The notes under the pieces: generated by a model
Database searches by the model: none
Told to the model about the DNA's origin: nothing
The model's input: the letters and a program-made list of their open reading frames with translations, nothing else
Part shown: one piece after another, positions 8,135 to 16,438 of the stretch
Layout: each line of letters starts with the position of its first letter
Numbering within the stretch: position 1 is the first letter of the stretch
Made by a program: the position numbers and the translations under genes
Origin: Paracoccaceae bacterium
Lineage (GTDB): Bacteria; Pseudomonadota; Alphaproteobacteria; Rhodobacterales; Rhodobacteraceae
Assembly (NCBI GenBank): GCA_018223125.1
Contig: JAAEZA010000001.1
Coordinates: 87,329-151,328 of the forward strand
Reading direction: 5' to 3'
DNA length: 64,000 nt

Positions 8135-8449
8135 GCGTATATCCCTGTCACCTGTCGTTGCTTTCCTGTCGTAAGGCGATATCCGACACGAATGCAACTG
8201 TTTACCAGTGCACTTGCATAAAGTGGCTATAAAACCGAGTTAATCCGTCCCTACAGGAAAGAGTTTATGCGGGTTTACGGGATCGTGCTCTGGCGAATTT
8301 TGCAAAAGTGCCATTGCAATTTTGTCGATTCATTGGGCGCGCGAATGTTGCTTTTCGCGCCGGAACCGCCTTTTTGCAGGGTATCTGTAAGCGGAAAAGG
8401 CGCAGGCGGATGAACCGCTGCGCCTTGCCCCTAACGATTGGAAGACGGA
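8135..8449. promoter_or_regulatory. Intergenic region with paired TTGCAA palindromes
   Basis: This 315-bp gap lies upstream of the FAH gene. It holds a terminator (8397-8426) and two perfect palindromes, TTTTGCAAAA (8298-8307) and ATTGCAAT (8313-8320), with centres 14 bp apart. They could be a regulator site for the FAH gene, about 165 bp upstream of its start; this is inference. No gene is supported here. Confidence 0.35.
8397..8426 (-). terminator. Intrinsic terminator of the aminotransferase gene
   Basis: AAGGCGCAG pairs with CTGCGCCTT (9 bp), with CGG/CCG above it and a short loop. The stem is followed by TTCC on the minus strand. It starts 24 nt after the stop codon. Confidence 0.7.
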
Positions 8450-9820
8450 TTAACCCAGAACTTCGCTGACGGCTTTTACAGTGACATCCACCACATGATC
8501 GACTTCGGCTTCGGTGATGCACAGCGGCGGGGCAAAGCCGATGATGTCGCCCTGTGGCATGGCGCGTGCAATCACATCGCGGCTCGCCATGGCGGCAGAA
8601 ATCGATGGGCCGATTTTGCGGGACGGATCAAAAAAGCCGAGCGGTTCTTTTGTGTCGGCAAGTTCGACGGCGCACATCAAGCCTTCGCCGCGCACCTCGG
8701 CCACATTGGGATGATCCGCCAGCGCGTTTTTCAGCGCCGTGTTCAGATAGCGTCCTGTTTTTCCGGCGTTGTCAACCAGTCCCATTTCGTCAATCAGGTT
8801 CAGGTTGGCAACACCTGCGGCGGCCCCGATCGGATGGGCCGAATAAGTCCAGCCGTGGCCGATAGGGCCGTTTTCGTCGGTGCCGTTTTCCAGCACTTTC
8901 CAGACCTTATCCGACACGATGGAACCGGACAATGGCGCATAGGCCGAGGTCAGGCCTTTGGCGATGGTGATAATGTCGGCTTCAATCCCGTAGTGGCCTG
9001 ACCCGAACATGCTGCCAAGACGCCCGAAGCCGGTGACGACCTCGTCCGCGATCAGCAAAATGTCGTATTTCTTCAGAACCGCCTGAATTGCTTCCCAGTA
9101 GCCTTCGGGCGGGGGCACAATGCCGCCGGTGCCAAGCACAGGTTCACCGATAAAGGCGGCAACGGTGTCAGGGCCTTCGGCAAGGATCAGTTCTTCCAGT
9201 TTTGCAGCGCAGTCAGCGGCAAATTCGGCCGGTGTCATCGCGGCATCCTTGCGACGCAGATAATAGGGCGCCTCTGTGTGGATGACTTGGGACAGGGGCA
9301 GGTCGAATTTTTTGTGGAACAGTTCCAGACCCGTCAGCGAGCCTGTCATCAGACCAGAGCCGTGATAACCGCGCCAGCGCGAGATGATCTTTTTCTTTTC
9401 GGGGCGGCCAAGGATGTTGTTGTAATACCAGACCAGTTTGATGTTGGTCTCATTCGCATCAGAGCCGCTTTGCCCGAAATAGACTTTGGACATATTGTCC
9501 GGTGCGCGGTCCAGAATCATCTTGGCCAGTGTGATCGAGGCTTCGGTGCCATGGCCCACATAGGAATGGTAATAAGCCAGCTCATGGGCCTGTTTGGCAA
9601 TCGCCTCGGCAATTTCGGTGCGCCCGTAACCGACGTTCACGCAGTAAAGCCCCGCAAAAGCATCCAGCATCCGGCGGCCGTCGCGATCGGTGATGTGGAC
9701 GCCGTCACCGCTGCTGATGACCCGCGTCGGGGTTTCCCCCCGCGCATGTTGCGCCAGATGTGTGGAGGGATGGAAGAAATTCTCGCGGTCCCATTCGGCC
9801 AGTTGGTCAGTGTTCAGCAT
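8450..9820 (-). CDS. Class III aminotransferase (omega-amino acid/polyamine-pyruvate type)
   Basis: This PLP-dependent transaminase is 456 residues from the ATG at 9820, which has AAAGGG seven bases upstream; a longer frame from 9859 is less likely. The family marks are the VNVGYGR region, FGQSGSDANETNIKL for the PLP phosphate, YHGSG, the ADEVVTGFGR motif with the PLP-pyridine Asp, and the Schiff-base lysine in IAKGLTSAYAPL (about residue 288). It most resembles enzymes that transfer an amino group from putrescine, beta-alanine or similar amines to pyruvate. The divergent Lrp regulator probably controls it. The exact substrate is not shown by the sequence. Confidence 0.88.
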   Translation of the reverse strand: MLNTDQLAEWDRENFFHPSTHLAQHARGETPTRVISSGDGVHITDRDGRRMLDAFAGLYCVNVGYGRTEIAEAIAKQAHELAYYHSYVGHGTEASITLAKMILDRAPDNMSKVYFGQSGSDANETNIKLVWYYNNILGRPEKKKIISRWRGYHGSGLMTGSLTGLELFHKKFDLPLSQVIHTEAPYYLRRKDAAMTPAEFAADCAAKLEELILAEGPDTVAAFIGEPVLGTGGIVPPPEGYWEAIQAVLKKYDILLIADEVVTGFGRLGSMFGSGHYGIEADIITIAKGLTSAYAPLSGSIVSDKVWKVLENGTDENGPIGHGWTYSAHPIGAAAGVANLNLIDEMGLVDNAGKTGRYLNTALKNALADHPNVAEVRGEGLMCAVELADTKEPLGFFDPSRKIGPSISAAMASRDVIARAMPQGDIIGFAPPLCITEAEVDHVVDVTVKAVSEVLG

Positions 9821-9886
9821 AGCTACGCCCTTTCGTATGTGTTGCGCGCAGCATAGCAATACGCCGTGACGAAACGATGCAAATCT

Positions 9887-9902
9887 GTTAGGTTTGTGCC
9901 TA
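9887..9902. promoter_or_regulatory. Candidate Lrp operator between aminotransferase and lrp-like gene
   Basis: TTAGG-N6-CCTAA is a perfect 16-bp inverted repeat, 21 bp before the regulator's start codon and 66 bp from the divergent aminotransferase start. Lrp/AsnC proteins usually bind such sites in their own divergent promoters; binding here is inferred. Confidence 0.4.
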
Positions 9903-9923
9903 ATTACTGCAAGGATTGATCAA

Positions 9924-10403
9924 ATGGCTGCCAAATCCCCCGCATTGGATGATTTTGACCGCAAAATTCTGCATGAGGTTCAACAGAACAACCAATTAAC
10001 CTCGACTCAGCTGGCAGAGCGGATCGGCCTGTCCCCGACCTCTGCCCAGCGCCGGTTGAACCGGCTGCGCAAAGACAAGGTGATCAAGGGGGATATTTCG
10101 ATCATTTCCGGAGCGGATGTGGGGCGCACGTTAACCATGATTGTCTCTGTCCAGCTTGAACGGGACCGCTCTGACATTATCGACCACTTCAAAAAGGCCG
10201 TGCGAAACGAACCCATCGTGATGAGCGCCTATTACGTCACGGGCGACAGTGATTTCGTGCTGATCATCAGCGCCCGCGACATCAAGGAATACGAAGGTTT
10301 CACCCGCACGTTTCTGTATGATAATCCTGACATCAAAGGGTTCAAAACCACCGTGGTGATGGACCAGATCAAAACGTCCTTTTACGTGCCCCCGTGGGAA
10401 TGA
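9924..10403 (+). CDS. Lrp/AsnC family transcriptional regulator
   Basis: This protein has 159 residues when started at the ATG at 9924 (AAGGA upstream). The N-terminal winged helix is clear: LDDFDRKILHEVQ, then TQLAERIGLSPTSAQRRLNRL as the recognition helix region and VIKGDISII as the wing. The C-terminal RAM (ligand-binding) domain follows, with VSAYYVTGDSDFVLIIS-like strands. Family members form octamers and sense amino acids. Its divergent neighbour is the aminotransferase, which is the likely target. An upstream ATG at 9894 is in frame but lacks a ribosome site. Confidence 0.92.
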   Translation: MAAKSPALDDFDRKILHEVQQNNQLTSTQLAERIGLSPTSAQRRLNRLRKDKVIKGDISIISGADVGRTLTMIVSVQLERDRSDIIDHFKKAVRNEPIVMSAYYVTGDSDFVLIISARDIKEYEGFTRTFLYDNPDIKGFKTTVVMDQIKTSFYVPPWE

Positions 10404-10409
10404 CCGGCC

Positions 10410-11516
10410 TCAGGAGTCCAGTTCGGTTATGTGATACGCCGCCTTGGAGAGCCATTCGGGATTAACCTCTATCCCCCAGCCGGGTGCATCCGTTACAGTG
10501 GCCTTGCCATCGCGGATTTCATAGGGGTCGCGGGTGAACAGCTGGTCCTGCCAAGGGTAGTAATCCAGCCCCTCGATGGAAAATTCCAGATATTTGCCCG
10601 CATTGGGAATGGCCCGCAACAGGTGCATGGTGAACAGCGTGACCAGCGACAGGTTGGCGGCATGGGGAGTGACCGGAATACCCGCATCCGCCGCCATTTT
10701 TGCCACCCGCATGGTGCGGGACATACCGCCGAGATAGAGAACATCCGGCTGCACAATATCCACGATCCGCCCGTCAATCATCTGCTGCCAGTTGGCCATC
10801 ATACAATCCTGCTCCCCCCCTGTGACATCCAGATCCAGCGCGTCTGTCACTTCCTTGGTCTGGGCAAATTCCCAATAGGGGCAGGGTTCCTCGTAGTGGG
10901 AAATGCCGTTGTCGATCAGCATCTTGCCCACCTCTATCGCCCGCTTTGGTGAATAACAGGAGTTGGCATCCACCAGCAGGGCCACGCTGTCGCCCATGGC
11001 GCGGCGCATGGTGGGGACGATCTCTTCGGTGCGGCCCTCCCATTCGTCGCGGTCGCGGCCCACTTCGGCCCCGATGCGGAACTTGAAGGCGTCAAAACCC
11101 TTTTCATCGCGCAGCCGGACCAGACGGGCGGCCTCATCCGCGGGCGTGATGTCCCGTTTCATGGAGGACCCGTAGGCGCGGATCTGGCCGGGGCTGCCGC
11201 CCAACAGGGTGCAGACCGGCTTGCCTTCCACCTTGCCGCGCAAATCCCACAGGGCTGTATCCAGCCCGCCCATGGCGCGGCGCAGGTAGGAACCGGGAAA
11301 TTTGTGTTCGCGGTCCCGAACGAAATCCAGAATGCCGTCCACGTCATAGGCATCCCAGCCCAGCGCATAGGGTGCGACCTGCCGGTGCAGCACTTGTGCG
11401 GTAATATCGGCGTAATAGGGCGCAACCTGTCCCCAGCCCTGCGCCCCGGTGTCAGTGGTCACACGGGTAAAGCTAACGAATTGCGTGCTGAAGGTTTCGA
11501 TGGATTTGATCTTCAT
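10410..11516 (-). CDS. Mandelate racemase/muconate lactonizing enzyme family protein
   Basis: This is an enolase-superfamily member of 368 residues from the ATG at 11516 (GGAG upstream). The C-terminal TIM barrel has the expected groups: KxR in FKFRIG (K145, R147), metal ligands D183 (VDANS), E209 (YEEP) and E235 (GGEQD), and H285 in TPHAANLS, the general base of the mandelate racemase/acid-sugar dehydratase branch. Such enzymes dehydrate sugar acids or epimerise; which substrate is used is not visible. It diverges from the MocR regulator and ends 6 bp from the convergent Lrp-like gene. Confidence 0.87.
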   Translation of the reverse strand: MKIKSIETFSTQFVSFTRVTTDTGAQGWGQVAPYYADITAQVLHRQVAPYALGWDAYDVDGILDFVRDREHKFPGSYLRRAMGGLDTALWDLRGKVEGKPVCTLLGGSPGQIRAYGSSMKRDITPADEAARLVRLRDEKGFDAFKFRIGAEVGRDRDEWEGRTEEIVPTMRRAMGDSVALLVDANSCYSPKRAIEVGKMLIDNGISHYEEPCPYWEFAQTKEVTDALDLDVTGGEQDCMMANWQQMIDGRIVDIVQPDVLYLGGMSRTMRVAKMAADAGIPVTPHAANLSLVTLFTMHLLRAIPNAGKYLEFSIEGLDYYPWQDQLFTRDPYEIRDGKATVTDAPGWGIEVNPEWLSKAAYHITELDS

Positions 11517-11576
11517 AAGGGGGGCTCCGGTAGGGTAGGCAGGTCTGAAATCTTTGGCGTTGACCATAAAAGAAAT

Positions 11577-11620
11577 TGGACCTTACAGTAGGTCCATTCC
11601 GACAATAGTAGCGGTCCAAT
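11577..11620. promoter_or_regulatory. GGACC-type operator cluster in front of the MocR gene
   Basis: TGGACC-N8-GGTCCA (11577-11596) is an inverted repeat, and a third half-site GGTCCAAT follows at 11613-11620. On the minus strand TTGGACC and ATGGACC form direct repeats with a 22-bp period, about two helical turns. MocR regulators such as GabR and TauR bind direct repeats of this general kind. The cluster ends 13 bp before the mocR-like start codon. Confidence 0.5.
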
Positions 11621-11633
11621 AGGGGGAAACACA

Positions 11634-13115
11634 GTGAAGCAACAGGCCGGTGCCTTGCTGTCGTCGATCCGGATCGAACGGGGATCGGATCGCAAGATCA
11701 GCGTACAGCTTTATATGGCCCTGCGCGAGATTATCCTGACGGGGGGGCTTGGCGCGGGCCGGCGGCTTCCGGCCAGTCGCACGCTGGCCAAAGAAATCGG
11801 TGTCTCGCGTACAACCGTAATTGACGCCATAGACCGGCTGGTGTCCGAAGGGATGCTGGTGTCCCGCGTGGGCGCAGGAACCTATGTGAGCGACGTGCTT
11901 GCCCAGCCGCTTACCGGAGCGGATCGGCCGGATGGGCCTGAGGATGATTTGGCCGAACCAATTCTATCACAGCGCTTTTCCGTGGCGCTGGACAATTTTG
12001 CTCCACGCCAGCGGCTTCCTCATAAAAGTCAGGCTTTCATCACCGCACTCCCCGCGCTGGAGGCGTTTCCAATGGCCCATTGGGCGCGGATATCGGCGCG
12101 CCACCTGCGGGGCAATCGGGACGAAATCATGGGCTATGGTCCGCCGCAGGGACTGGACCGGTTGCGCCACTCTATCGCCAGCCACCTTAACGCAGCGCGT
12201 GGCATCAAATGCAGACCGGAGCAGATTTTTATCACCGGCGGAGCGCAACAGGCGTTTTCGATCCTCGGGCGTGTCCTGCTGAACAGCGGGGATCGTGTCT
12301 GGTACGAAAACCCCGGTGCCATCGGTGCAGGCAATGCGCTGGTGGCGAACGGGGCGCAACTGGTGCCGGTGCCGGTGGACGGCGACGGGCTGGACGTGGA
12401 ACAGGGGCTACAACTTGCGCCGGATTTCCGGCTGGCTTTTGTCACACCCTCCCACCAGCAGCCCCTTGGGCATGTCATGTCCCTTCAACGGCGTCTGGCG
12501 CTGCTGGATGCGGCGCAGGCCGCCAATGCGATGATTGTTGAGGACGATTATGACGGCGAGTTCCATTTCTCGGAACGGGTGCAACCCGCGCTGAAAAGCA
12601 TTGATACGCAGGAACGTGTGATCTATGTCGGGACGTTCTCCAAAACCCTGTTCCCCTCGATCCGGCTGGGCTTTATCCTGTCACCCGACAGTCTGGTGCC
12701 GGTGTTCGATCAGGTGTTCAAAAGCTGGATCAGCGGGCCTTCTACGGCGACGCAGGCCATCGTTTCGGATTTCATGGACGAAGGCCAGTTTGCCACCCAC
12801 ATCCGCATGATGCGAAGGCTGTATAAAGCCCGCTATGATGTTCTGATGGAGGCCGCAGAGGTGCTGCCGCCTTCGATAAAGGTCCAACCCACCCGCAGCG
12901 GATTTCACACAACGGCCTATCTTGACTGCCGCGTGGATGCCGCAAGTCTGGTCGCGCAGGCCGGTGAACGCAACGTCATTACAGCCCCGCTGTCGCGCTA
13001 TTGTCTCGCCCCTGTTGAGCAGAATGCCCTTGTGCTTGGATTTGGCAGTGCGAAGCCCGACGATATTCAGGCCGGGCTGAAACTTTTGTCTGGATTGCCG
13101 GCGCTCGATATATAA
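11634..13115 (+). CDS. MocR-type (GntR/aminotransferase) transcriptional regulator
   Basis: This 493-residue protein starts at a GTG with AGGGGGA upstream. Residues 12-80 form a GntR winged helix (LYMALREIILTGGLGAGRRLPASRTLAKEIGVSR). After a linker comes a fold-type I aminotransferase domain with the PLP lysine in GTFSKTLFPSIRLG (K337) and the VEDDYDGEFHF motif holding the PLP-binding Asp. MocR proteins use PLP to sense an amine or amino acid. It diverges from the enolase-superfamily gene and precedes the amine transport operon, its likely target. Confidence 0.92.
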   Translation: MKQQAGALLSSIRIERGSDRKISVQLYMALREIILTGGLGAGRRLPASRTLAKEIGVSRTTVIDAIDRLVSEGMLVSRVGAGTYVSDVLAQPLTGADRPDGPEDDLAEPILSQRFSVALDNFAPRQRLPHKSQAFITALPALEAFPMAHWARISARHLRGNRDEIMGYGPPQGLDRLRHSIASHLNAARGIKCRPEQIFITGGAQQAFSILGRVLLNSGDRVWYENPGAIGAGNALVANGAQLVPVPVDGDGLDVEQGLQLAPDFRLAFVTPSHQQPLGHVMSLQRRLALLDAAQAANAMIVEDDYDGEFHFSERVQPALKSIDTQERVIYVGTFSKTLFPSIRLGFILSPDSLVPVFDQVFKSWISGPSTATQAIVSDFMDEGQFATHIRMMRRLYKARYDVLMEAAEVLPPSIKVQPTRSGFHTTAYLDCRVDAASLVAQAGERNVITAPLSRYCLAPVEQNALVLGFGSAKPDDIQAGLKLLSGLPALDI

Positions 13116-13165
13116 TCCTGTTACAAATTGGTCTGATAAGAATTCCGCAATGGATATGAGTCGCA

Positions 13166-13172
13166 GTCCAAT
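13166..13172. promoter_or_regulatory. Possible MocR half-site before the transporter operon
   Basis: GTCCAAT repeats the half-site present in the mocR promoter region. It lies about 70 bp upstream of the binding-protein gene. One 7-bp match alone is weak evidence. Confidence 0.3.
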
Positions 13173-13242
13173 GCCTTTCTAAGGTTCAAATGCGACTGAC
13201 TAGAACCCGACGCAGCCGCGTTGATACTTCAGGGAGTACATT

Positions 13243-14319
13243 ATGAAACACAGAACAAAAATGACGGGTCTGATGGCGGCATTGCTGCTGTCTACGGCCT
13301 CTTTCGCACAGGCCGAAACACTGCGTCTGCTGACGTGGGGGTCTTATGCGCCCGAGGAACTGGTGCAAAAATTCGAGGAACGCTATCCCGACATTGACGT
13401 GGAAGTGACCTTTTCGAACAACGAGGAAATGATCGCAAAGCTGCGGGCCACCGGCGGGGCGGGCTTTGATCTTGCCCAGCCAAGCCATGACCGCATCCAT
13501 GCAGCGCAGATGGAATATGACATCTACAAACCGCTGGATCTGTCCAAGATTGATACCTCCGTTATGGAAACTTCCCATCTGGAGGGTGTGAAGGCCAACA
13601 CCACGATTGACGGAGAAGTTTACGCGGTGCCGCACCAGTGGGGCACATCGGGCCTGATGGCCAACAAATCCGTAGCACCGGACTTCAAAGGCTGGGGGGA
13701 TTTGTGTGATCCGCAATATGAAGGCAAGACCTCCATGCGTCTGAAGCGGACCATTCTGCTTGGCACAGCGTTTTCTATGGGGCACGATCCGTTTGCCGCC
13801 TATTCCGATCTGGATAAATACCAGCAGATTCTGGATGAGGTGGCCGAAAAACTGATCGAGTGCAAATCCAACATCAAAGCCTATTGGAAGGGTGGCGACG
13901 ATCTGTCTGCCATGATGCTTTCGGGTGAGATCGTGGCCTCCGAAACATGGGATTCCACCGCCTACAAGCTTTATGGTCAGAACAAGGACATCGTGTTTGT
14001 GCCACCGGAAACAGGTGCGCTGGCCTGGATCGATACATTTGCGCTGCCCCGCAAGGGCAAGGCGGATGATGCGGCCTACAAGTGGATCAACTTTGTGCTG
14101 GAACCTGAAAACGTGACAATCATGTCCGGCAGCACCGGCGCGATTGCCGCTGTCAAAGGCGGGCTGGACCTGCTGCCCGAAGACAAGCGTGAAGCAGTGA
14201 CAGCGGCCTTTACCGACGCCGACATTGCCAACCTGAAGTTCTTTGCCAACATCCCCGCCGGTGTCGAGGATATGGAAGGCAAGACACTTGAGAAGATCAA
14301 AGCGGCCACTGGCGGCTAA
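13243..14319 (+). CDS. Polyamine-type ABC transporter substrate-binding protein (PotD/PotF-like)
   Basis: This 358-residue periplasmic binding protein has a Sec signal peptide ending at AQA near residue 24. The mature protein starts with TLRLLTWGSYAPEELVQKFEE, the usual opening of spermidine/putrescine-type binding proteins (SBP_bac_8). GGEYAVPHQWG-like and WIDTFALPRKG segments follow. It heads an operon with an ATPase, two permeases and two oxidoreductases. The ligand is probably a polyamine or another cationic amine; I cannot be specific. GGGAG precedes the ATG. A strong hairpin follows the gene. Confidence 0.88.
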   Translation: MKHRTKMTGLMAALLLSTASFAQAETLRLLTWGSYAPEELVQKFEERYPDIDVEVTFSNNEEMIAKLRATGGAGFDLAQPSHDRIHAAQMEYDIYKPLDLSKIDTSVMETSHLEGVKANTTIDGEVYAVPHQWGTSGLMANKSVAPDFKGWGDLCDPQYEGKTSMRLKRTILLGTAFSMGHDPFAAYSDLDKYQQILDEVAEKLIECKSNIKAYWKGGDDLSAMMLSGEIVASETWDSTAYKLYGQNKDIVFVPPETGALAWIDTFALPRKGKADDAAYKWINFVLEPENVTIMSGSTGAIAAVKGGLDLLPEDKREAVTAAFTDADIANLKFFANIPAGVEDMEGKTLEKIKAATGG

Positions 14320-14335
14320 ACGAGTCCATCAGATG

Positions 14336-14366
14336 GGGCGGCGTTCAACATGACGCCGCCCTTTTT
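14336..14366 (+). terminator. Intrinsic terminator/attenuator after the binding-protein gene
   Basis: GGGCGGCGT (14336-14344) pairs perfectly with ACGCCGCCC (14353-14361) and is followed by TTTTT. It lies within the operon, between the binding-protein and ATPase genes, so partial read-through would give more binding protein than transporter. Confidence 0.85.
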
Positions 14367-14417
14367 CCATCTGCCAACTGGCATCCTTCCTACGACACTG
14401 ACAAAACGGATTTCCGA

Positions 14418-15548
14418 ATGAACACTGCCACACTGACCGATCCGGCCCTTGAACCTGCATTCGATCTGGAATGCAGCAATATCCACAAGCGTTTCGGCTC
14501 GGTCCAGGCTGTGGATGATGTATCCTTTAAAATCCCGAAGGGGTCTTTCTTTTCGATCCTCGGGCCGTCGGGCTGTGGCAAGACAACCCTGATGCGGATG
14601 ATTGCAGGTTTTGAGGACCCCACTTCCGGCGATATCCAGATCAAGGGGAAATCGGTGCTGAACACGCCGCCCAACAAGCGGAACGTGAAGATGGTGTTCC
14701 AGCATCTTGCGCTGTTCCCGATGATGAATGTCTATGAAAACATTGCCTACGGGTTGCGCTGTATCGGCACTGACAAGGCCGAAATCGACCGCAAGGTTAA
14801 GGACGTTTTAGAACGGATCGCGCTGCCGGATGTGGCCGACCGCGAGATTCACCAGCTTTCGGGCGGCCAGAAACAGCGGATCGCGATTGCGCGTTGCATG
14901 GTGATGGACCCTGACGTGCTGTTGCTGGACGAACCGCTTGGCGCGCTTGACCTGAAGCTGCGCGAGGCGATGAAGATCGAACTGAAGCTGCTGCAACACC
15001 AGTTCAACACCACCTTTATCTATATCACTCACGATCAGTCCGAAGCACTGGTCATGTCGGATCATGTGGCCATTATGAATGAAGGCCGGTTTGAACAGAT
15101 CGGCCGCCCCGAAGACCTTTATCACAATCCGCAAACATCATTCGTTGCGGGGTTCGTCGGGGATTCAAACCGCTGGTCCGGACGTGTTACGGCTGTGGAA
15201 GGCGGGGAATACCGGGTTGAGACCGAAGCCGGACTGGTGATGACCAGCGCGCGGGCCGTGGGGCAGGGGATCAGCACCGGCGCGGCGGTCAGCATTTTTG
15301 TCCGCCCCGAATTTATTACCGCCCGCAAGGCAAGCTCTGCACAAAGCGGTACGGCAGAAAACGAACTGCAAGGCCGCGTGGATTCCGTTCTGTTCAACGG
15401 GGCCAACAGCCGCGTATTGGTGCGCGATCCTGCCGGTGAATTGATCGAGGCGGATGTGGTTGTGACCGGCGGGGCAGAGGATCTGCGCGCCGGTGACGCG
15501 GTGACGCTGGAATGGTCCGCCGCGCAAACCATGTGTTTTGCGGCATAG
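14418..15548 (+). CDS. ABC transporter ATP-binding protein (PotA-like)
   Basis: This 376-residue importer ATPase has Walker A GPSGCGKTT (about residues 53-61), Q-loop MVFQHLALFP, signature LSGGQKQRIAIARC, Walker B VLLLDEPLGALD and the H-loop ITHDQSEAL. The last ~110 residues form a TOBE domain (FVRPEFI), as in PotA/CysA-type proteins that respond to substrate or inner regulators. It pairs with the two permeases that follow. The ribosome site is weak (CGGATTTCC), consistent with expression from read-through. Confidence 0.92.
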   Translation: MNTATLTDPALEPAFDLECSNIHKRFGSVQAVDDVSFKIPKGSFFSILGPSGCGKTTLMRMIAGFEDPTSGDIQIKGKSVLNTPPNKRNVKMVFQHLALFPMMNVYENIAYGLRCIGTDKAEIDRKVKDVLERIALPDVADREIHQLSGGQKQRIAIARCMVMDPDVLLLDEPLGALDLKLREAMKIELKLLQHQFNTTFIYITHDQSEALVMSDHVAIMNEGRFEQIGRPEDLYHNPQTSFVAGFVGDSNRWSGRVTAVEGGEYRVETEAGLVMTSARAVGQGISTGAAVSIFVRPEFITARKASSAQSGTAENELQGRVDSVLFNGANSRVLVRDPAGELIEADVVVTGGAEDLRAGDAVTLEWSAAQTMCFAA

Positions 15549-15556
15549 GGGGCGGT

Positions 15557-16423
15557 ATGCAGTCTGACATCAAACGCCTTTCGCTGATCCTGCTGTTTGC
15601 ACCCTTTGCGCTGTGGATTGCCCTGTTGATTATCCTGCCCCATATGGGGATGGTTGTGCTGTCCTTGCGCGAAAAAGTAGCGCCGCGGGTCTATGAGTTT
15701 GGTTTTGGCAACTACATCGATTTCATTAACGAACCGATCTACTGGAACACGCTGCTGCGCACCGGTTCCATGTCTATTCTGGTAACGTTTCTGGCGCTGC
15801 TGATCGGCTTTCCCATCGCCTATTACATCGCCAAAATCGCAGGCAAACGGTCCCGTGGGGCGCTGTTTCTTTTGTGCCTGATCCCTTTGTGGGTCAGCGA
15901 TCTGATCCGCGCTTTCGGCTGGATTTTGCTGCTGCGGGAAACCGGCGTGATTTCCAGTTTCCTGACAGACATCGGCCTGATCGACCAGCCGATAGAGTTC
16001 CTTTACAACGACATCACGGTCGTCATCGGGTTGGTTTACACCGTGATCCTGTTCATGATCGTGCCCCTTGTCTCAACCCTTGACGGGATGGACAACGCCA
16101 TGATCGAGGCGGGGTATAATTTGGGCGGCAACGGGTTCACCGTGCTGCGCCGTATCATCGTTCCCTATGCCATGCCCGGTATCGTGTCGGGCTGTATCGT
16201 GGTGTTCATGATGACGGCAGGCAGCTATCTGACGCCGATCCTTCTGGGCGGCAAGAATTCAAGCTGGTTTACCGAACAGATTTATGACCAGTTCATCACC
16301 CGCTTCAACTGGGAAAGCGGCGCGGCTTTCGGCTTTTTGCTGCTGGCCTTCACCTCGATCGTTGTGTGGATCGGTTTGCGCCTGACAGGGCAGACGCTGG
16401 CCAACACTGTTGCAAAAAGCTGA
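15557..16423 (+). CDS. ABC transporter permease (PotB-like)
   Basis: This inner-membrane permease has 288 residues from the ATG at 15557, preceded by GGGGGCGG 8 nt after the ATPase stop codon. Six hydrophobic segments are visible, with the EAA loop in EAGYNLGGNGFTVLRRIIVP contacting the ATPase. It belongs to the PotB/CysW branch and starts with a long first helix followed by a periplasmic loop. It forms the transmembrane pore with the next gene's product. Confidence 0.9.
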   Translation: MQSDIKRLSLILLFAPFALWIALLIILPHMGMVVLSLREKVAPRVYEFGFGNYIDFINEPIYWNTLLRTGSMSILVTFLALLIGFPIAYYIAKIAGKRSRGALFLLCLIPLWVSDLIRAFGWILLLRETGVISSFLTDIGLIDQPIEFLYNDITVVIGLVYTVILFMIVPLVSTLDGMDNAMIEAGYNLGGNGFTVLRRIIVPYAMPGIVSGCIVVFMMTAGSYLTPILLGGKNSSWFTEQIYDQFITRFNWESGAAFGFLLLAFTSIVVWIGLRLTGQTLANTVAKS

Positions 16424-16438
16424 AGGGGGGGACCGGGC

